Source: Neokomagataea anthophila (lineage in GTDB: Bacteria > Pseudomonadota > Alphaproteobacteria > Acetobacterales > Acetobacteraceae). Taken from it: a DNA stretch of 64,000 nucleotides. Below the pieces are notes generated by a model, which worked only from the letters and a program-made list of their open reading frames with translations, had not been told where the DNA came from and searched no databases. Below, one piece after another: positions 34,880 through 42,757 of the stretch; position 1 is the stretch's first letter, and every line of letters starts with the position of its first letter. The DNA is taken from positions 41,938-105,937 of the forward strand of contig NZ_JAGRQH010000008.1 of the NCBI RefSeq assembly GCF_018122595.1, given 5' to 3'. Made by a program: the position numbers and the translations under genes.

Positions 34880-36466
34880 ATGCAAACCCTGTCTTCCTGT
34901 CGTGGGATGGTGACTGCACCGCATCATTTAGCCAGTCAGGCGGGATTGGGTGTTTTGAAAGATGGGGGCACTGCGATTGAGGCCGCGGTTGCTATGGCTG
35001 CAACGTTATCTGCGGTGTATCCTCATATGACTGGATTAGGGGGGGATGCGTTCTGGCTCATTTTATGGCCCGATGGGCGTAATATTGCCATTGAGGCGTG
35101 CGGTGCTTTAGCGCAGGCCGCTGACGCTGCGTTTTATGCGGGGCATGAGCAGATTCCGTGGCGTGGTGGTTTGGCTGCGAATACAGTGGCAGGCACGGTA
35201 GCGGGATGGGAAAAGGCTCTGCATATCAGTGCAGAGCAGCAGCCTAATTTGCCTTTGGAGCGTTTATTACGCGATGCGATTTATTATGCTGAGCGTGGTC
35301 GGATTGTTACAGAGAGTGAAGCGGCTCTTTTGAAAGAAAAACAGGCTGAGTTGACCGATAATAAGGCATTTTCAGAGCAATTTTATCCTAAAGGCATCCC
35401 GTTGAAGGCTGGAAGCATTCAGACAATGCCGGGCTTGGCAAAAACTCTAAAAATTTTAGCGCGTGATGGCTTAAACTCCTTTTATGATGGAGACTTAGCC
35501 CGAATGATAGCAGATGATTTGGAAGCGGTTGGAAGTCCCATGAGGTATATTGATGGGGCGGGGTATACTGCAGAACTGAAGGCACCTTTATCTGTTGAAA
35601 ATTCCTATGGTCGTATTTTTAACACTGCTCCACCATCTCAGGGGGTAGCCTCATTACTGATTTTAGCTTTGCAGGATCGTTTGCCGTTATGTGAGGCCGT
35701 TGATAGTGTTGATTTTATTCATGGGTTGGTAGAGGCGACTAAAAAATCATTTCAATATAGAAATAAATATGTGGATGGTCAGGAGGGGGCCGTTCAGCAT
35801 TCACAATCTGTATTGCGAAATCCTACTGTGCTTGATGACTGGGCTCAAAAAATTGATTCGAAAGTCGCGCTCCCATGGAACGAAGATACTCAATGGGGGG
35901 ATACGACGTGGATGGGGGCTGTCGATCATAACGGTGTATCTGTGAGCCTTATTCAGAGTGTTTACTTTGAGTTCGGTTCAGGAGTTTTGCTGCCGCAAAC
36001 AGGTTTAATTTGGCAAAATCGAGGGACTTCTTTTCGTTTGGTCGAGAAGGGGTGGAATGCCCTTATGCCAGGGCGTAAGCCATTTCATACACTTAACCCT
36101 GCAGCCGCGCGGCTGAATGATGGCCGGATTATGGTGTATGGTACTATGGGAGGGGAGGGGCAGCCGCAAACACAGGCTGTAATTTTTAGTCGATATGTTC
36201 AGTATGGTGTGCCTTTGCAAGAAGCTGTTTCTCGGCCGCGCTGGTTATTGGGCCGGACTTGGGGGCAGGAAAGTACATCTTTGAAGATAGAGCTGGGTTT
36301 TTCTGAAAATGTATTTACTGAGTTATGTCAGCGTGGTCATGATGTGGAGCGGCTATCTGCCCGATCAGGGATTATGGGGCATGCTGGTGCACTAGTAAGA
36401 CACCATAATGGAGTAATTGAAGGTGCGACGGATCCACGTAGTGATGGTATGGTTTCTGCATGGTAA
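34880..36466 (+). CDS. hpxW: gamma-glutamyltransferase-family oxamate amidohydrolase candidate (HpxW-like)
   Basis: A 528-residue Ntn-hydrolase of the gamma-glutamyltranspeptidase family. The autoprocessing Thr lies in WGDTTWMGAVDHNG (near residue 342), splitting large and small subunits. No signal peptide is evident at the N-terminus (MQTLSSCRGMVTAPHH), unlike periplasmic GGT. This matches HpxW of the Klebsiella hpx cluster, an oxamate amidohydrolase. Its place after puuE in the purine operon supports that role over glutathione hydrolysis. Confidence 0.82.
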   Translation: MQTLSSCRGMVTAPHHLASQAGLGVLKDGGTAIEAAVAMAATLSAVYPHMTGLGGDAFWLILWPDGRNIAIEACGALAQAADAAFYAGHEQIPWRGGLAANTVAGTVAGWEKALHISAEQQPNLPLERLLRDAIYYAERGRIVTESEAALLKEKQAELTDNKAFSEQFYPKGIPLKAGSIQTMPGLAKTLKILARDGLNSFYDGDLARMIADDLEAVGSPMRYIDGAGYTAELKAPLSVENSYGRIFNTAPPSQGVASLLILALQDRLPLCEAVDSVDFIHGLVEATKKSFQYRNKYVDGQEGAVQHSQSVLRNPTVLDDWAQKIDSKVALPWNEDTQWGDTTWMGAVDHNGVSVSLIQSVYFEFGSGVLLPQTGLIWQNRGTSFRLVEKGWNALMPGRKPFHTLNPAAARLNDGRIMVYGTMGGEGQPQTQAVIFSRYVQYGVPLQEAVSRPRWLLGRTWGQESTSLKIELGFSENVFTELCQRGHDVERLSARSGIMGHAGALVRHHNGVIEGATDPRSDGMVSAW

Positions 36467-36475
36467 GAAGTGGAT

Positions 36476-36904
36476 TTATTTATCATCTTGTATTTTTTGT
36501 TTGATTAATAAAAATGTTATTTTTATATAAAATTGAACATATCTTACAAGTGAAAGTATTTTTCCTAAATTTATTCTTATTAATTTATATAGTGTGGCAC
36601 AAAAAAGTATCAACGATATATCTATAAAGGATATGAGATCTAAGCCTGAGGAAAGGGTGATGACTATCATATCTGAGGTTGATGCTATAAATATTTTCAA
36701 TATATCAAAAAATTTTTTGTATATAAGAAAAGAAAGTACACTAAATGTTAGTGAAAGAATTATTATATGTTTGAAGGTAAATTTATTCAAATAAGATGCT
36801 ATGGGAGTTATAAAAAAATCGTCAAATTTTTTTGATAAAAATATATCAGGGTGATTTTTTTTAATTAGGTATATAAATATTAATAATGTATTTATGTATA
36901 TCAT
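36476..36904 (-). CDS. possible small membrane protein in an A+T-rich gap
   Basis: A 142-codon frame fills the otherwise geneless 36467-36916 gap. It begins 12 bases after the guanine deaminase stop on the same strand. The product is very hydrophobic, with candidate membrane helices near 1-15, 44-62, 88-108 and 118-134 and Lys/Arg between them. A frame this long is unusual in such A+T-rich DNA, where stops are common. No clear ribosome-binding site is seen and I recognise no family. It may instead be decayed DNA. Confidence 0.4.
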   Translation of the reverse strand: MIYINTLLIFIYLIKKNHPDIFLSKKFDDFFITPIASYLNKFTFKHIIILSLTFSVLSFLIYKKFFDILKIFIASTSDMIVITLSSGLDLISFIDISLILFCATLYKLIRINLGKILSLVRYVQFYIKITFLLIKQKIQDDK

Positions 36905-36916
36905 AGTGAGTATTAT

Positions 36917-38227
36917 CTATCTTTGATAGACTTTTTTGCCAGCGACATAGGTCGCCGAGACGCTACGATCATCGCCCAGCATCATCAGTGTAAAAAGTAT
37001 ATCAGAAAGGGTACTAGCACTTTGAGTTCGTATGCTTCCTAAGGGAGTAGCTGCCGGATCTAAAATACAAAAATCAGCGAAATGGCCGGGGATAATATTC
37101 CCAATTTGGTGCTCTAACCCTAAAGCTTCTGCGCCACCGACTGTTGCGAGCCATAGGCCCTGAATGGGGTGTAGGGATGTATTCAACCCTTGAGCGACTT
37201 TATAACTGTCTGACAAGACTTGCAGAAGTGATAGGGTGGGGCCTGCACCGATATCACTGCCGAGGCCGACCTTGACCCGACGATCTGTCTTGAGTGCTTG
37301 AAAGAGAGGAAAAGATCCGGATCCCAAAAATTGGTTAGAAGATGGGCAATGAGCAATAGAACATCCCGTATCGTGGCAGCGCTGAAAATCCTTTTCTTGT
37401 GCGTGGACAGTGTGAGCAAGGATAGAGCGAGGGCGTAACAGTCCGGCTTTATCGTACACATCCAGATAAGAGTGACGGTGAGGAAAGAGCTCTTTGACCC
37501 ATGCAATTTCGGCTTTATTTTCAAGCAAGTGTGTATGCATGAATACATCACTATGTTCAGCCAATAGAGCGCCTGCAGTGTTCAGTTGCTCTTCTGTGCT
37601 GGTCGGTGCAAAGCGCGGTGTAACGGCATATAATTGACGGCCTGTCTTGTGCCAGCGTTGAATGAGCGCTTGTGAATCATCGTAAGCGGTTTGAGCTGTA
37701 TCGCGGAGGTTCTTGGGAGCGTTACGGTCCATCAATACTTTTCCGGCGACCATACAAGTATTGAGTTTGGTTGATTCTGTGAAAAAAGCATCTACGGATT
37801 CTGGGTGTACAGTACAGAAAACTGCGGCCGTTGTCGTACCTGCTCGTAGGAGTTCAGATAAGAATGAGCGCGCAATGACGCGAGCGTATTCGGGGTCTGA
37901 GAAGCGTGCTTCTAGAGGAAAAACATAGTTATTGAGCCAGCTTAACAGTTGCTCACCATAAGAAGCGACCATAGGGAGTTGGGGATAGTGGACATGGGTA
38001 TCCACCATGCCTGCTATGAGTAGCTGGTTTGGATAACTCTCAATTGTGGTGCTTTCTTCTAGGGCATTTTTTCCAGTACTCCATGGTGATGTAGAAATAA
38101 TTCGTCCGTTTTTTATAATAACAAGGCCATCTTCTTCGTAATGTATGGCTGATAAAGGGTCACCGTTTGTGAAGGGATTTTCTTTGAAGGAGAGAAAGGG
38201 GGCGCGAATGGCGGAGTATTGGGTCAT
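36917..38227 (-). CDS. guaD: guanine deaminase
   Basis: A 436-residue amidohydrolase that converts guanine to xanthine. Zn ligands appear in VDTHVHYPQ (about 75-83), a HTHLLE motif, HCPSSNQFLGSG (about 313-324) and GSDIGAG. The latter two are diagnostic for guanine deaminase rather than cytosine or chlorohydrolase relatives. It feeds xanthine into the purine route around it. It is directly downstream of the LysR gene (36 bases) on the same strand, so the regulator and guaD probably share a transcript. Confidence 0.92.
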   Translation of the reverse strand: MTQYSAIRAPFLSFKENPFTNGDPLSAIHYEEDGLVIIKNGRIISTSPWSTGKNALEESTTIESYPNQLLIAGMVDTHVHYPQLPMVASYGEQLLSWLNNYVFPLEARFSDPEYARVIARSFLSELLRAGTTTAAVFCTVHPESVDAFFTESTKLNTCMVAGKVLMDRNAPKNLRDTAQTAYDDSQALIQRWHKTGRQLYAVTPRFAPTSTEEQLNTAGALLAEHSDVFMHTHLLENKAEIAWVKELFPHRHSYLDVYDKAGLLRPRSILAHTVHAQEKDFQRCHDTGCSIAHCPSSNQFLGSGSFPLFQALKTDRRVKVGLGSDIGAGPTLSLLQVLSDSYKVAQGLNTSLHPIQGLWLATVGGAEALGLEHQIGNIIPGHFADFCILDPAATPLGSIRTQSASTLSDILFTLMMLGDDRSVSATYVAGKKVYQR

Positions 38228-38263
38228 GTCGTTTTTTAATCCTATACGGTGTGGAGAAGTCTA

Positions 38264-39196
38264 TCAAACGTCTTTCATAATTTCTTGCATGGTCTCTTGT
38301 AGTTTCAAGAAATGAATTTCAATTTTCTTTAAAAGTAATCGTGAAGCACTGGAAAGAGTGCGAGAGCGATCGACACAAAGTGCTGCGGTTAAGGGAGTTA
38401 ATTTTTCATTCGAAATGTGAGTGAAGGAGATTTTATTTTCTTCAACCTCTTCCATTACGTCGGCATAACTCATGATGCTGATACCATAATTTTTGCAGAT
38501 CATAGATTTAATCATATCGATACTATCAGAGGATAGAACTTCATTCATAGATATGCCTGTTTCTATTTCTAATATATCAATTTTTCGGCGTAATGCGAGT
38601 GGTAATGCTGGTGCTATAATATCATGTTCCATGCAGGCGCTGAAACGTACATGCTTTTTTTGCGCGAGTGGATGTCCCGGGGGGCTTATAAAGCCTAAGG
38701 GAAACTCGATATAAGAGCGTACAACAAGGTCCCGGACGTTTCCGGGGTCGAATAAGATGGCAAGGTCGGCTTCGCCTTGGGCTAGAGCGGGGCCAATATC
38801 TTTACTGTTACGCACAAGAATGTTCACGACGATTCCGGGGTGGGTCAGGCGTAGGTTGCGAATGAGGCGCGGCATAAACCCTCGCGTCATGGCGTTAGGA
38901 ATCATAATATTGACCGAGCCGCGGCGTAGGCCTTTTAGATCATCAACTTGAATAAGAAAGCTGTCCATTTCTTTGGTCCAGCGCTTTGCTTGATCGAGTA
39001 ACATTTCGCCGGCTGTTGTGAGGCGTAAACCTGTTGGAAGGCGTTCAAAGAGGGGGGTGCCGAGTGTTTGTTCGCCTTGAAGAATTTGACGGTCAATGGC
39101 GGATGCTGAAATTCTGAGGCTTTCAGATGCTTTTCGGATGGATTGGTGTTGTGCCACGGCAATGAAATAGCGCAGAAAGCGTGAAAATGCCGGCAT
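38264..39196 (-). CDS. LysR-family transcriptional regulator of the purine cluster
   Basis: A 310-residue LysR-type protein. An N-terminal winged helix (FLRYFIAVAQHQSIRKASES, about 7-26) is followed by a periplasmic-binding-like effector domain. It is divergent from the Rieske gene, the classical LysR arrangement, with a palindromic T-N11-A site in the shared gap. A nearly identical site lies before hpxK. Urate or another purine intermediate is a reasonable effector, by inference only. Confidence 0.9.
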   Translation of the reverse strand: MPAFSRFLRYFIAVAQHQSIRKASESLRISASAIDRQILQGEQTLGTPLFERLPTGLRLTTAGEMLLDQAKRWTKEMDSFLIQVDDLKGLRRGSVNIMIPNAMTRGFMPRLIRNLRLTHPGIVVNILVRNSKDIGPALAQGEADLAILFDPGNVRDLVVRSYIEFPLGFISPPGHPLAQKKHVRFSACMEHDIIAPALPLALRRKIDILEIETGISMNEVLSSDSIDMIKSMICKNYGISIMSYADVMEEVEENKISFTHISNEKLTPLTAALCVDRSRTLSSASRLLLKKIEIHFLKLQETMQEIMKDV

Positions 39197-39233
39197 AGGA
39201 GTGTTCTCTTTTTTAGAATGAAAAAGACGAAAA

Positions 39234-39247
39234 TTAGATATATCTTA
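39234..39247. promoter_or_regulatory. palindromic LysR-type operator candidate (site 2)
   Basis: TTAGATATATCTTA lies between the divergent LysR and Rieske genes. It sits in a 24-base block matching 31263-31286 at all but one position. It is 38 bases upstream of the LysR start and 76 bases upstream of the chosen Rieske start, a normal spot for an autoregulatory LysR site. Confidence 0.65.
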
Positions 39248-39322
39248 GAATGATCCGGGCGTGAAATAGTTCTTTTACATGTTATGTGTTCTCTTTCCAT
39301 CCGAAGCTATGAGTGTGTCCTA

Positions 39323-40363
39323 ATGTCTGAATGTTTGAAAAATTCAGTGCAATTGCCGCGTAACTGCACGTTTGAGGCAGAAGACTGGGAAATTCTCTCG
39401 CATTTTTGGTACCCTATCGCGCTTGTACGTGACGTTGGAGAAAAACCCTTGGGTGTAACGTTGCTGGACGAGACGCTTGTTGTGTATCGGGCTGGTGATG
39501 AGATTGTCGTCGCTCAAGATTTATGTCCCCATCGTGGTGTGCCGTTAAGTATGGGTAACGGTGACGGTAAGACGATTGCTTGTGCTTATCATGGTTTTCG
39601 TTTTGGGGAGGGGGGACGATGTGTTCGTATCCCTGCTCATCCAACAGCAAATATCCCTAAGAATATGCATCTCCAAAGCTATCCCGTTAAGGAGCAGTAT
39701 GGTCTGATATGGACGTGTTTGTCGGATGACGGCACCCGCTCTGTGCCGGATATGCCGCACTGGGATGAAGCCGAATTCCAGCAGATTACATGCCCCTCGA
39801 TTGATATTGCAGGCTTTGCGGGCCGACAAGTGGAGGGCTTTTTGGACGTGGCGCATTTTGCGTTTGTGCACACAGAAACTTTCGCTGATCCAGATAATGC
39901 GGAGGTTCCAGCTTATATGCCGAAGTTTACGAAAGAGGGTTTTGAGGCCCAATATCGTAGTTCAGTTGGTAACTACCCAATCGGTGTTTCGGGGCGAGCG
40001 CCTGAGGGGTTCGAGTGGTTGCGTCATTTCCGCCTGTCTGTGCCATTCACTGCGACGCTAGAGATTCATTTTCCTGAAGGCTCTCGTTTGGTCATTATGA
40101 ATGCGGCCTCTCCTGTTTCGGCCAAGAAGACACGTATGTTTGCACCAATTTGCCGGAACTTTGATAAAGAGCTGCCTGTGCAAGATGTATATGATTTTAA
40201 TCTCCGGGTTTTTGAAGAAGATCGTTTATTGGTTGAATCGCAAAAGCCAGAGTGCTTACCGTTGGATCCGACGTTGGAAGCTCATGTGATGGCAGATCGG
40301 AGTTCCATTGCATATCGGCGAAGCTTGCGTGATTTGGGCTTAAGCCGCTTCTTTATTGCATAA
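39323..40363 (+). CDS. hpxD: Rieske non-heme iron oxygenase, HpxD-like
   Basis: The product has about 346 residues. Rieske [2Fe-2S] ligands are C68-x-H70 (CPHRG) and C87-x2-H90 (CAYHGF). The mononuclear iron triad is suggested by EGFLDVAHFAFVH (about 171-183). The family includes HpxD of Klebsiella, implicated in hypoxanthine oxidation. No xanthine dehydrogenase genes are in the window, so this enzyme may hydroxylate hypoxanthine or xanthine. The usual HpxE reductase is not adjacent. I chose ATG 39323; ATG 39284 is open but has no ribosome-binding site. Confidence 0.8.
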   Translation: MSECLKNSVQLPRNCTFEAEDWEILSHFWYPIALVRDVGEKPLGVTLLDETLVVYRAGDEIVVAQDLCPHRGVPLSMGNGDGKTIACAYHGFRFGEGGRCVRIPAHPTANIPKNMHLQSYPVKEQYGLIWTCLSDDGTRSVPDMPHWDEAEFQQITCPSIDIAGFAGRQVEGFLDVAHFAFVHTETFADPDNAEVPAYMPKFTKEGFEAQYRSSVGNYPIGVSGRAPEGFEWLRHFRLSVPFTATLEIHFPEGSRLVIMNAASPVSAKKTRMFAPICRNFDKELPVQDVYDFNLRVFEEDRLLVESQKPECLPLDPTLEAHVMADRSSIAYRRSLRDLGLSRFFIA

Positions 40364-40446
40364 GCGTTTTTAGGTTACACTATGCTTTAACCCCGGGATG
40401 TTCTGAGTTTAATCTGAACAAAATTTGACACGTAATTAAGGCTGTA

Positions 40447-41907
40447 ATGATTGTGGAATATGGTGCTACGGACCGTTTGAAAGAGCTTTCTGATACTGTA
40501 ACGGCAGATTTGGCAAAAATTGCGTATGCGAGTGGTGAGTGGTCTTTCCCCAAGCACCATAAAGGAAAGTCAGTTCTTGAGGTTGCAATTATAGGGGCTG
40601 GACAAGGTGGTTTAGCGTCAGCTTTTGCTTTGCGGCGTTTAGGGGTTACAAATACGCAAATTTTTGAACGAGCTTCTGCCGGTCAAGAAGGCCCGTGGAC
40701 AACGTTTGCACGCATGATCACTCTGCGAACGCCTAAGCATGTGACGGGGCCAGATCTCGGTATCCCGTCACTGACACCACAGTCTTGGTTTGAAGCACGT
40801 TATGGTGTGGATGCATGGCAAGAGTTGGGGAAAATTTCGCGTCAAGATTGGCAATCATATTTAGATTGGTTGCGTCAAACGCTGGCAATACCAGTCGTAT
40901 ATGATACCACTCTGGCACATATAGGTTGGGAAGACGGACTAATTCGCTTAACTTTAGTTGGCCCAGAAGGGCAGCAAGAGGTTTTTGCGCGGAAGTTGGT
41001 GCTTGCTACAGGTATTGATGGCGGTGGGGAATGGTTTATTCCGTCATTCATTAAAGATAATGTGACGAAAACACATTATGCCCATACGCATGAGGCGATC
41101 GATTTTGAATTTTTACGCGGTAAACGGGTGGGTGTTTTGGGGGCTGGGGCTTCTGCTTTTGATAATGCTGCAACGGCATTAGAAGCGGGAGCCGAACAGG
41201 TAGAGTTGGCTTTCCGTCGGAAAGAATTACCCAAGGTTAATCCATATCGTTGGATGGAGAATGCAGGGTTTTTAGCGCATTTTGCAAAATTGCCGGATAT
41301 TACGCGTTGGCGGTTTATGAATCATATTTATGGTTTAAATCAGCCGCCACCACAGGATACTTTTTGGCGTTGCCGAAAGCATGATAATTTTGCTCTTTTG
41401 TCTGGAACACCCTGGTTATCCGCCCGCCAGTCTGTGGATGGAAAAACAGTAGAGGTGCAAACGGCGGATGGTGTACGGGTCTATGACTTTCTGATCGTAG
41501 GCACTGGTTTTACTGTTGATCTCGCGTTGCGTCCTGAGATGTGCGATGTGGCATCATCCATTGCTTGTTGGCGGGATCGCTTTATACCCCCGAAGGGGGA
41601 GGAAAGCGTTTTACTATCCAGTCACCCGTATCTCGGGGAGCGGTTTCAGTTTTTGCCAAAAAATCCTCATGATGAGAAAGCGGATATGCTGGCAGCTATT
41701 CATAACTTCACCTTTGCGGCTACGCCGAGTATGGGGCTAGGTGGCTCGTCTATTAGTGGCATGCGGTTTGGTGTTGATCGATTGGCGCGGGGGATTGCTG
41801 AAGATCTTTTTGTCCAAGATGGTGATCTTCATTTGGAGAGTTTATTGTCTTATCAGACGGCCGAGTTGATTAGTTTAGATCCTCCGCCTGAGGGATGGAA
41901 TAATTAA
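40447..41907 (+). CDS. FMO-like FAD/NAD(P)-binding oxidoreductase, substrate unknown
   Basis: A 486-residue flavoprotein with two Rossmann motifs. IIGAGQGGLASAFALRRLG lies at about 50-68. VGVLGAGASAFDNAATALEAG lies near 230-250 and is preceded by a HYAHTHEAIDFEFLRGKR stretch resembling the class B flavin monooxygenase linker. It lies between the Rieske oxygenase and OHCU decarboxylase and is surely part of the purine operon. It could hydroxylate xanthine or urate, or reduce the Rieske enzyme. It is not of the HpxO family, since the fold order and motifs differ. Confidence in the fold is high, in substrate low. Confidence 0.75.
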   Translation: MIVEYGATDRLKELSDTVTADLAKIAYASGEWSFPKHHKGKSVLEVAIIGAGQGGLASAFALRRLGVTNTQIFERASAGQEGPWTTFARMITLRTPKHVTGPDLGIPSLTPQSWFEARYGVDAWQELGKISRQDWQSYLDWLRQTLAIPVVYDTTLAHIGWEDGLIRLTLVGPEGQQEVFARKLVLATGIDGGGEWFIPSFIKDNVTKTHYAHTHEAIDFEFLRGKRVGVLGAGASAFDNAATALEAGAEQVELAFRRKELPKVNPYRWMENAGFLAHFAKLPDITRWRFMNHIYGLNQPPPQDTFWRCRKHDNFALLSGTPWLSARQSVDGKTVEVQTADGVRVYDFLIVGTGFTVDLALRPEMCDVASSIACWRDRFIPPKGEESVLLSSHPYLGERFQFLPKNPHDEKADMLAAIHNFTFAATPSMGLGGSSISGMRFGVDRLARGIAEDLFVQDGDLHLESLLSYQTAELISLDPPPEGWNN

Positions 41908-42422
41908 TGTTAAAGCAGACATTAGACGCTATTAACCAGCTGTCACACTCTGCTTTTGTAGAGTGTTTTGGACGTGTCTATGAGCATTCCCCATGGGTAG
42001 CGGATCAAGCCTGTATGCACCGGCCTTTTTCTTCTTTCGAAGCAATGAAGAAGGTTTTTTCTGATGTCGTTAAAAACGCTGGGTTTCATGAGCAGATGGG
42101 GCTAGTGCGTGCCCACCCAGAGCTAGGGCATCGTGCGGGTATTGATCCAGAATTGAGTCCGGAATCTACATCTGAGCAAGGGCAGGTCGGGTTGGATCGT
42201 TTGACGCCTCAAGAATATGCACAATTTAAGTGTTTGAATGAGGCTTATGCCGATAAGTTTCAAATGCCGTTTATCATTTGTGTGCGTCAGGCCAATAAGA
42301 AGATTATCTTGGATGCAATGGCAAAGCGCCTTATGAGCACTCCCGAGGCTGAGTTGATAACGGCTTTAGAACAGATTGACCGTATTGCAGATTTGCGCCT
42401 TCAAGATAAGGTAATATTATGA
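41907..42422 (+). CDS. uraD: 2-oxo-4-hydroxy-4-carboxy-5-ureidoimidazoline (OHCU) decarboxylase
   Basis: A 171-residue helical enzyme that converts OHCU to S-allantoin. The catalytic region RAHPELGHRAG (about 68-78, His70 and Glu72) and the late FIICVRQANKK are diagnostic. Its start overlaps the preceding stop, and its own stop overlaps uraH (ATGA), so the two stereospecific urate steps are co-translated. Confidence 0.95.
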   Translation: MLKQTLDAINQLSHSAFVECFGRVYEHSPWVADQACMHRPFSSFEAMKKVFSDVVKNAGFHEQMGLVRAHPELGHRAGIDPELSPESTSEQGQVGLDRLTPQEYAQFKCLNEAYADKFQMPFIICVRQANKKIILDAMAKRLMSTPEAELITALEQIDRIADLRLQDKVIL

Positions 42423-42751
42423 GTTCTCTCTCGACACATGTATTGGATACAGTTTCTGGCCTTCCTGCAGTTGGGGTGACGTTCCGTCTATACTCGGCGC
42501 AAGATGTTCTTTTTGAAGGGGTAACGAATAGCGATGGTCGCTGTCCTCTGCTTAGGGATATTTCGTTAAGTGCAGGAACGTATCGCTTGGAATTCGAAAT
42601 TGGGGCATATTTTCGGGGAACGCATACGGCTTTAGAAGAGCCTTCTTTTTTGGATATAGTGCCGATTGTGTTTGGTTTAGCAGAAGGACGGCACGTTCAC
42701 GTTCCTCTTTTGGCTGCGCCCTATGGTTATTCGACGTATCGTGGAAGCTAA
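42419..42751 (+). CDS. uraH: 5-hydroxyisourate hydrolase (transthyretin-like)
   Basis: A 110-residue transthyretin-related enzyme hydrolysing 5-hydroxyisourate to OHCU. LSTHVLDTVSGLPA at the N-terminus, with the active His, and the C-terminal YGYSTYRGS signature are both intact. There is no signal peptide, so the enzyme is cytoplasmic, consistent with urate import by the next gene. Confidence 0.97.
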   Translation: MSSLSTHVLDTVSGLPAVGVTFRLYSAQDVLFEGVTNSDGRCPLLRDISLSAGTYRLEFEIGAYFRGTHTALEEPSFLDIVPIVFGLAEGRHVHVPLLAAPYGYSTYRGS

Positions 42752-42757
42752 GAGAGT

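Noticed and set aside
40447..41907. Calling the FMO-like protein HpxO urate hydroxylase
   Set aside because: HpxO is a smaller PHBH-type flavoprotein with one Rossmann motif; this protein has two motifs and an FMO-like linker.
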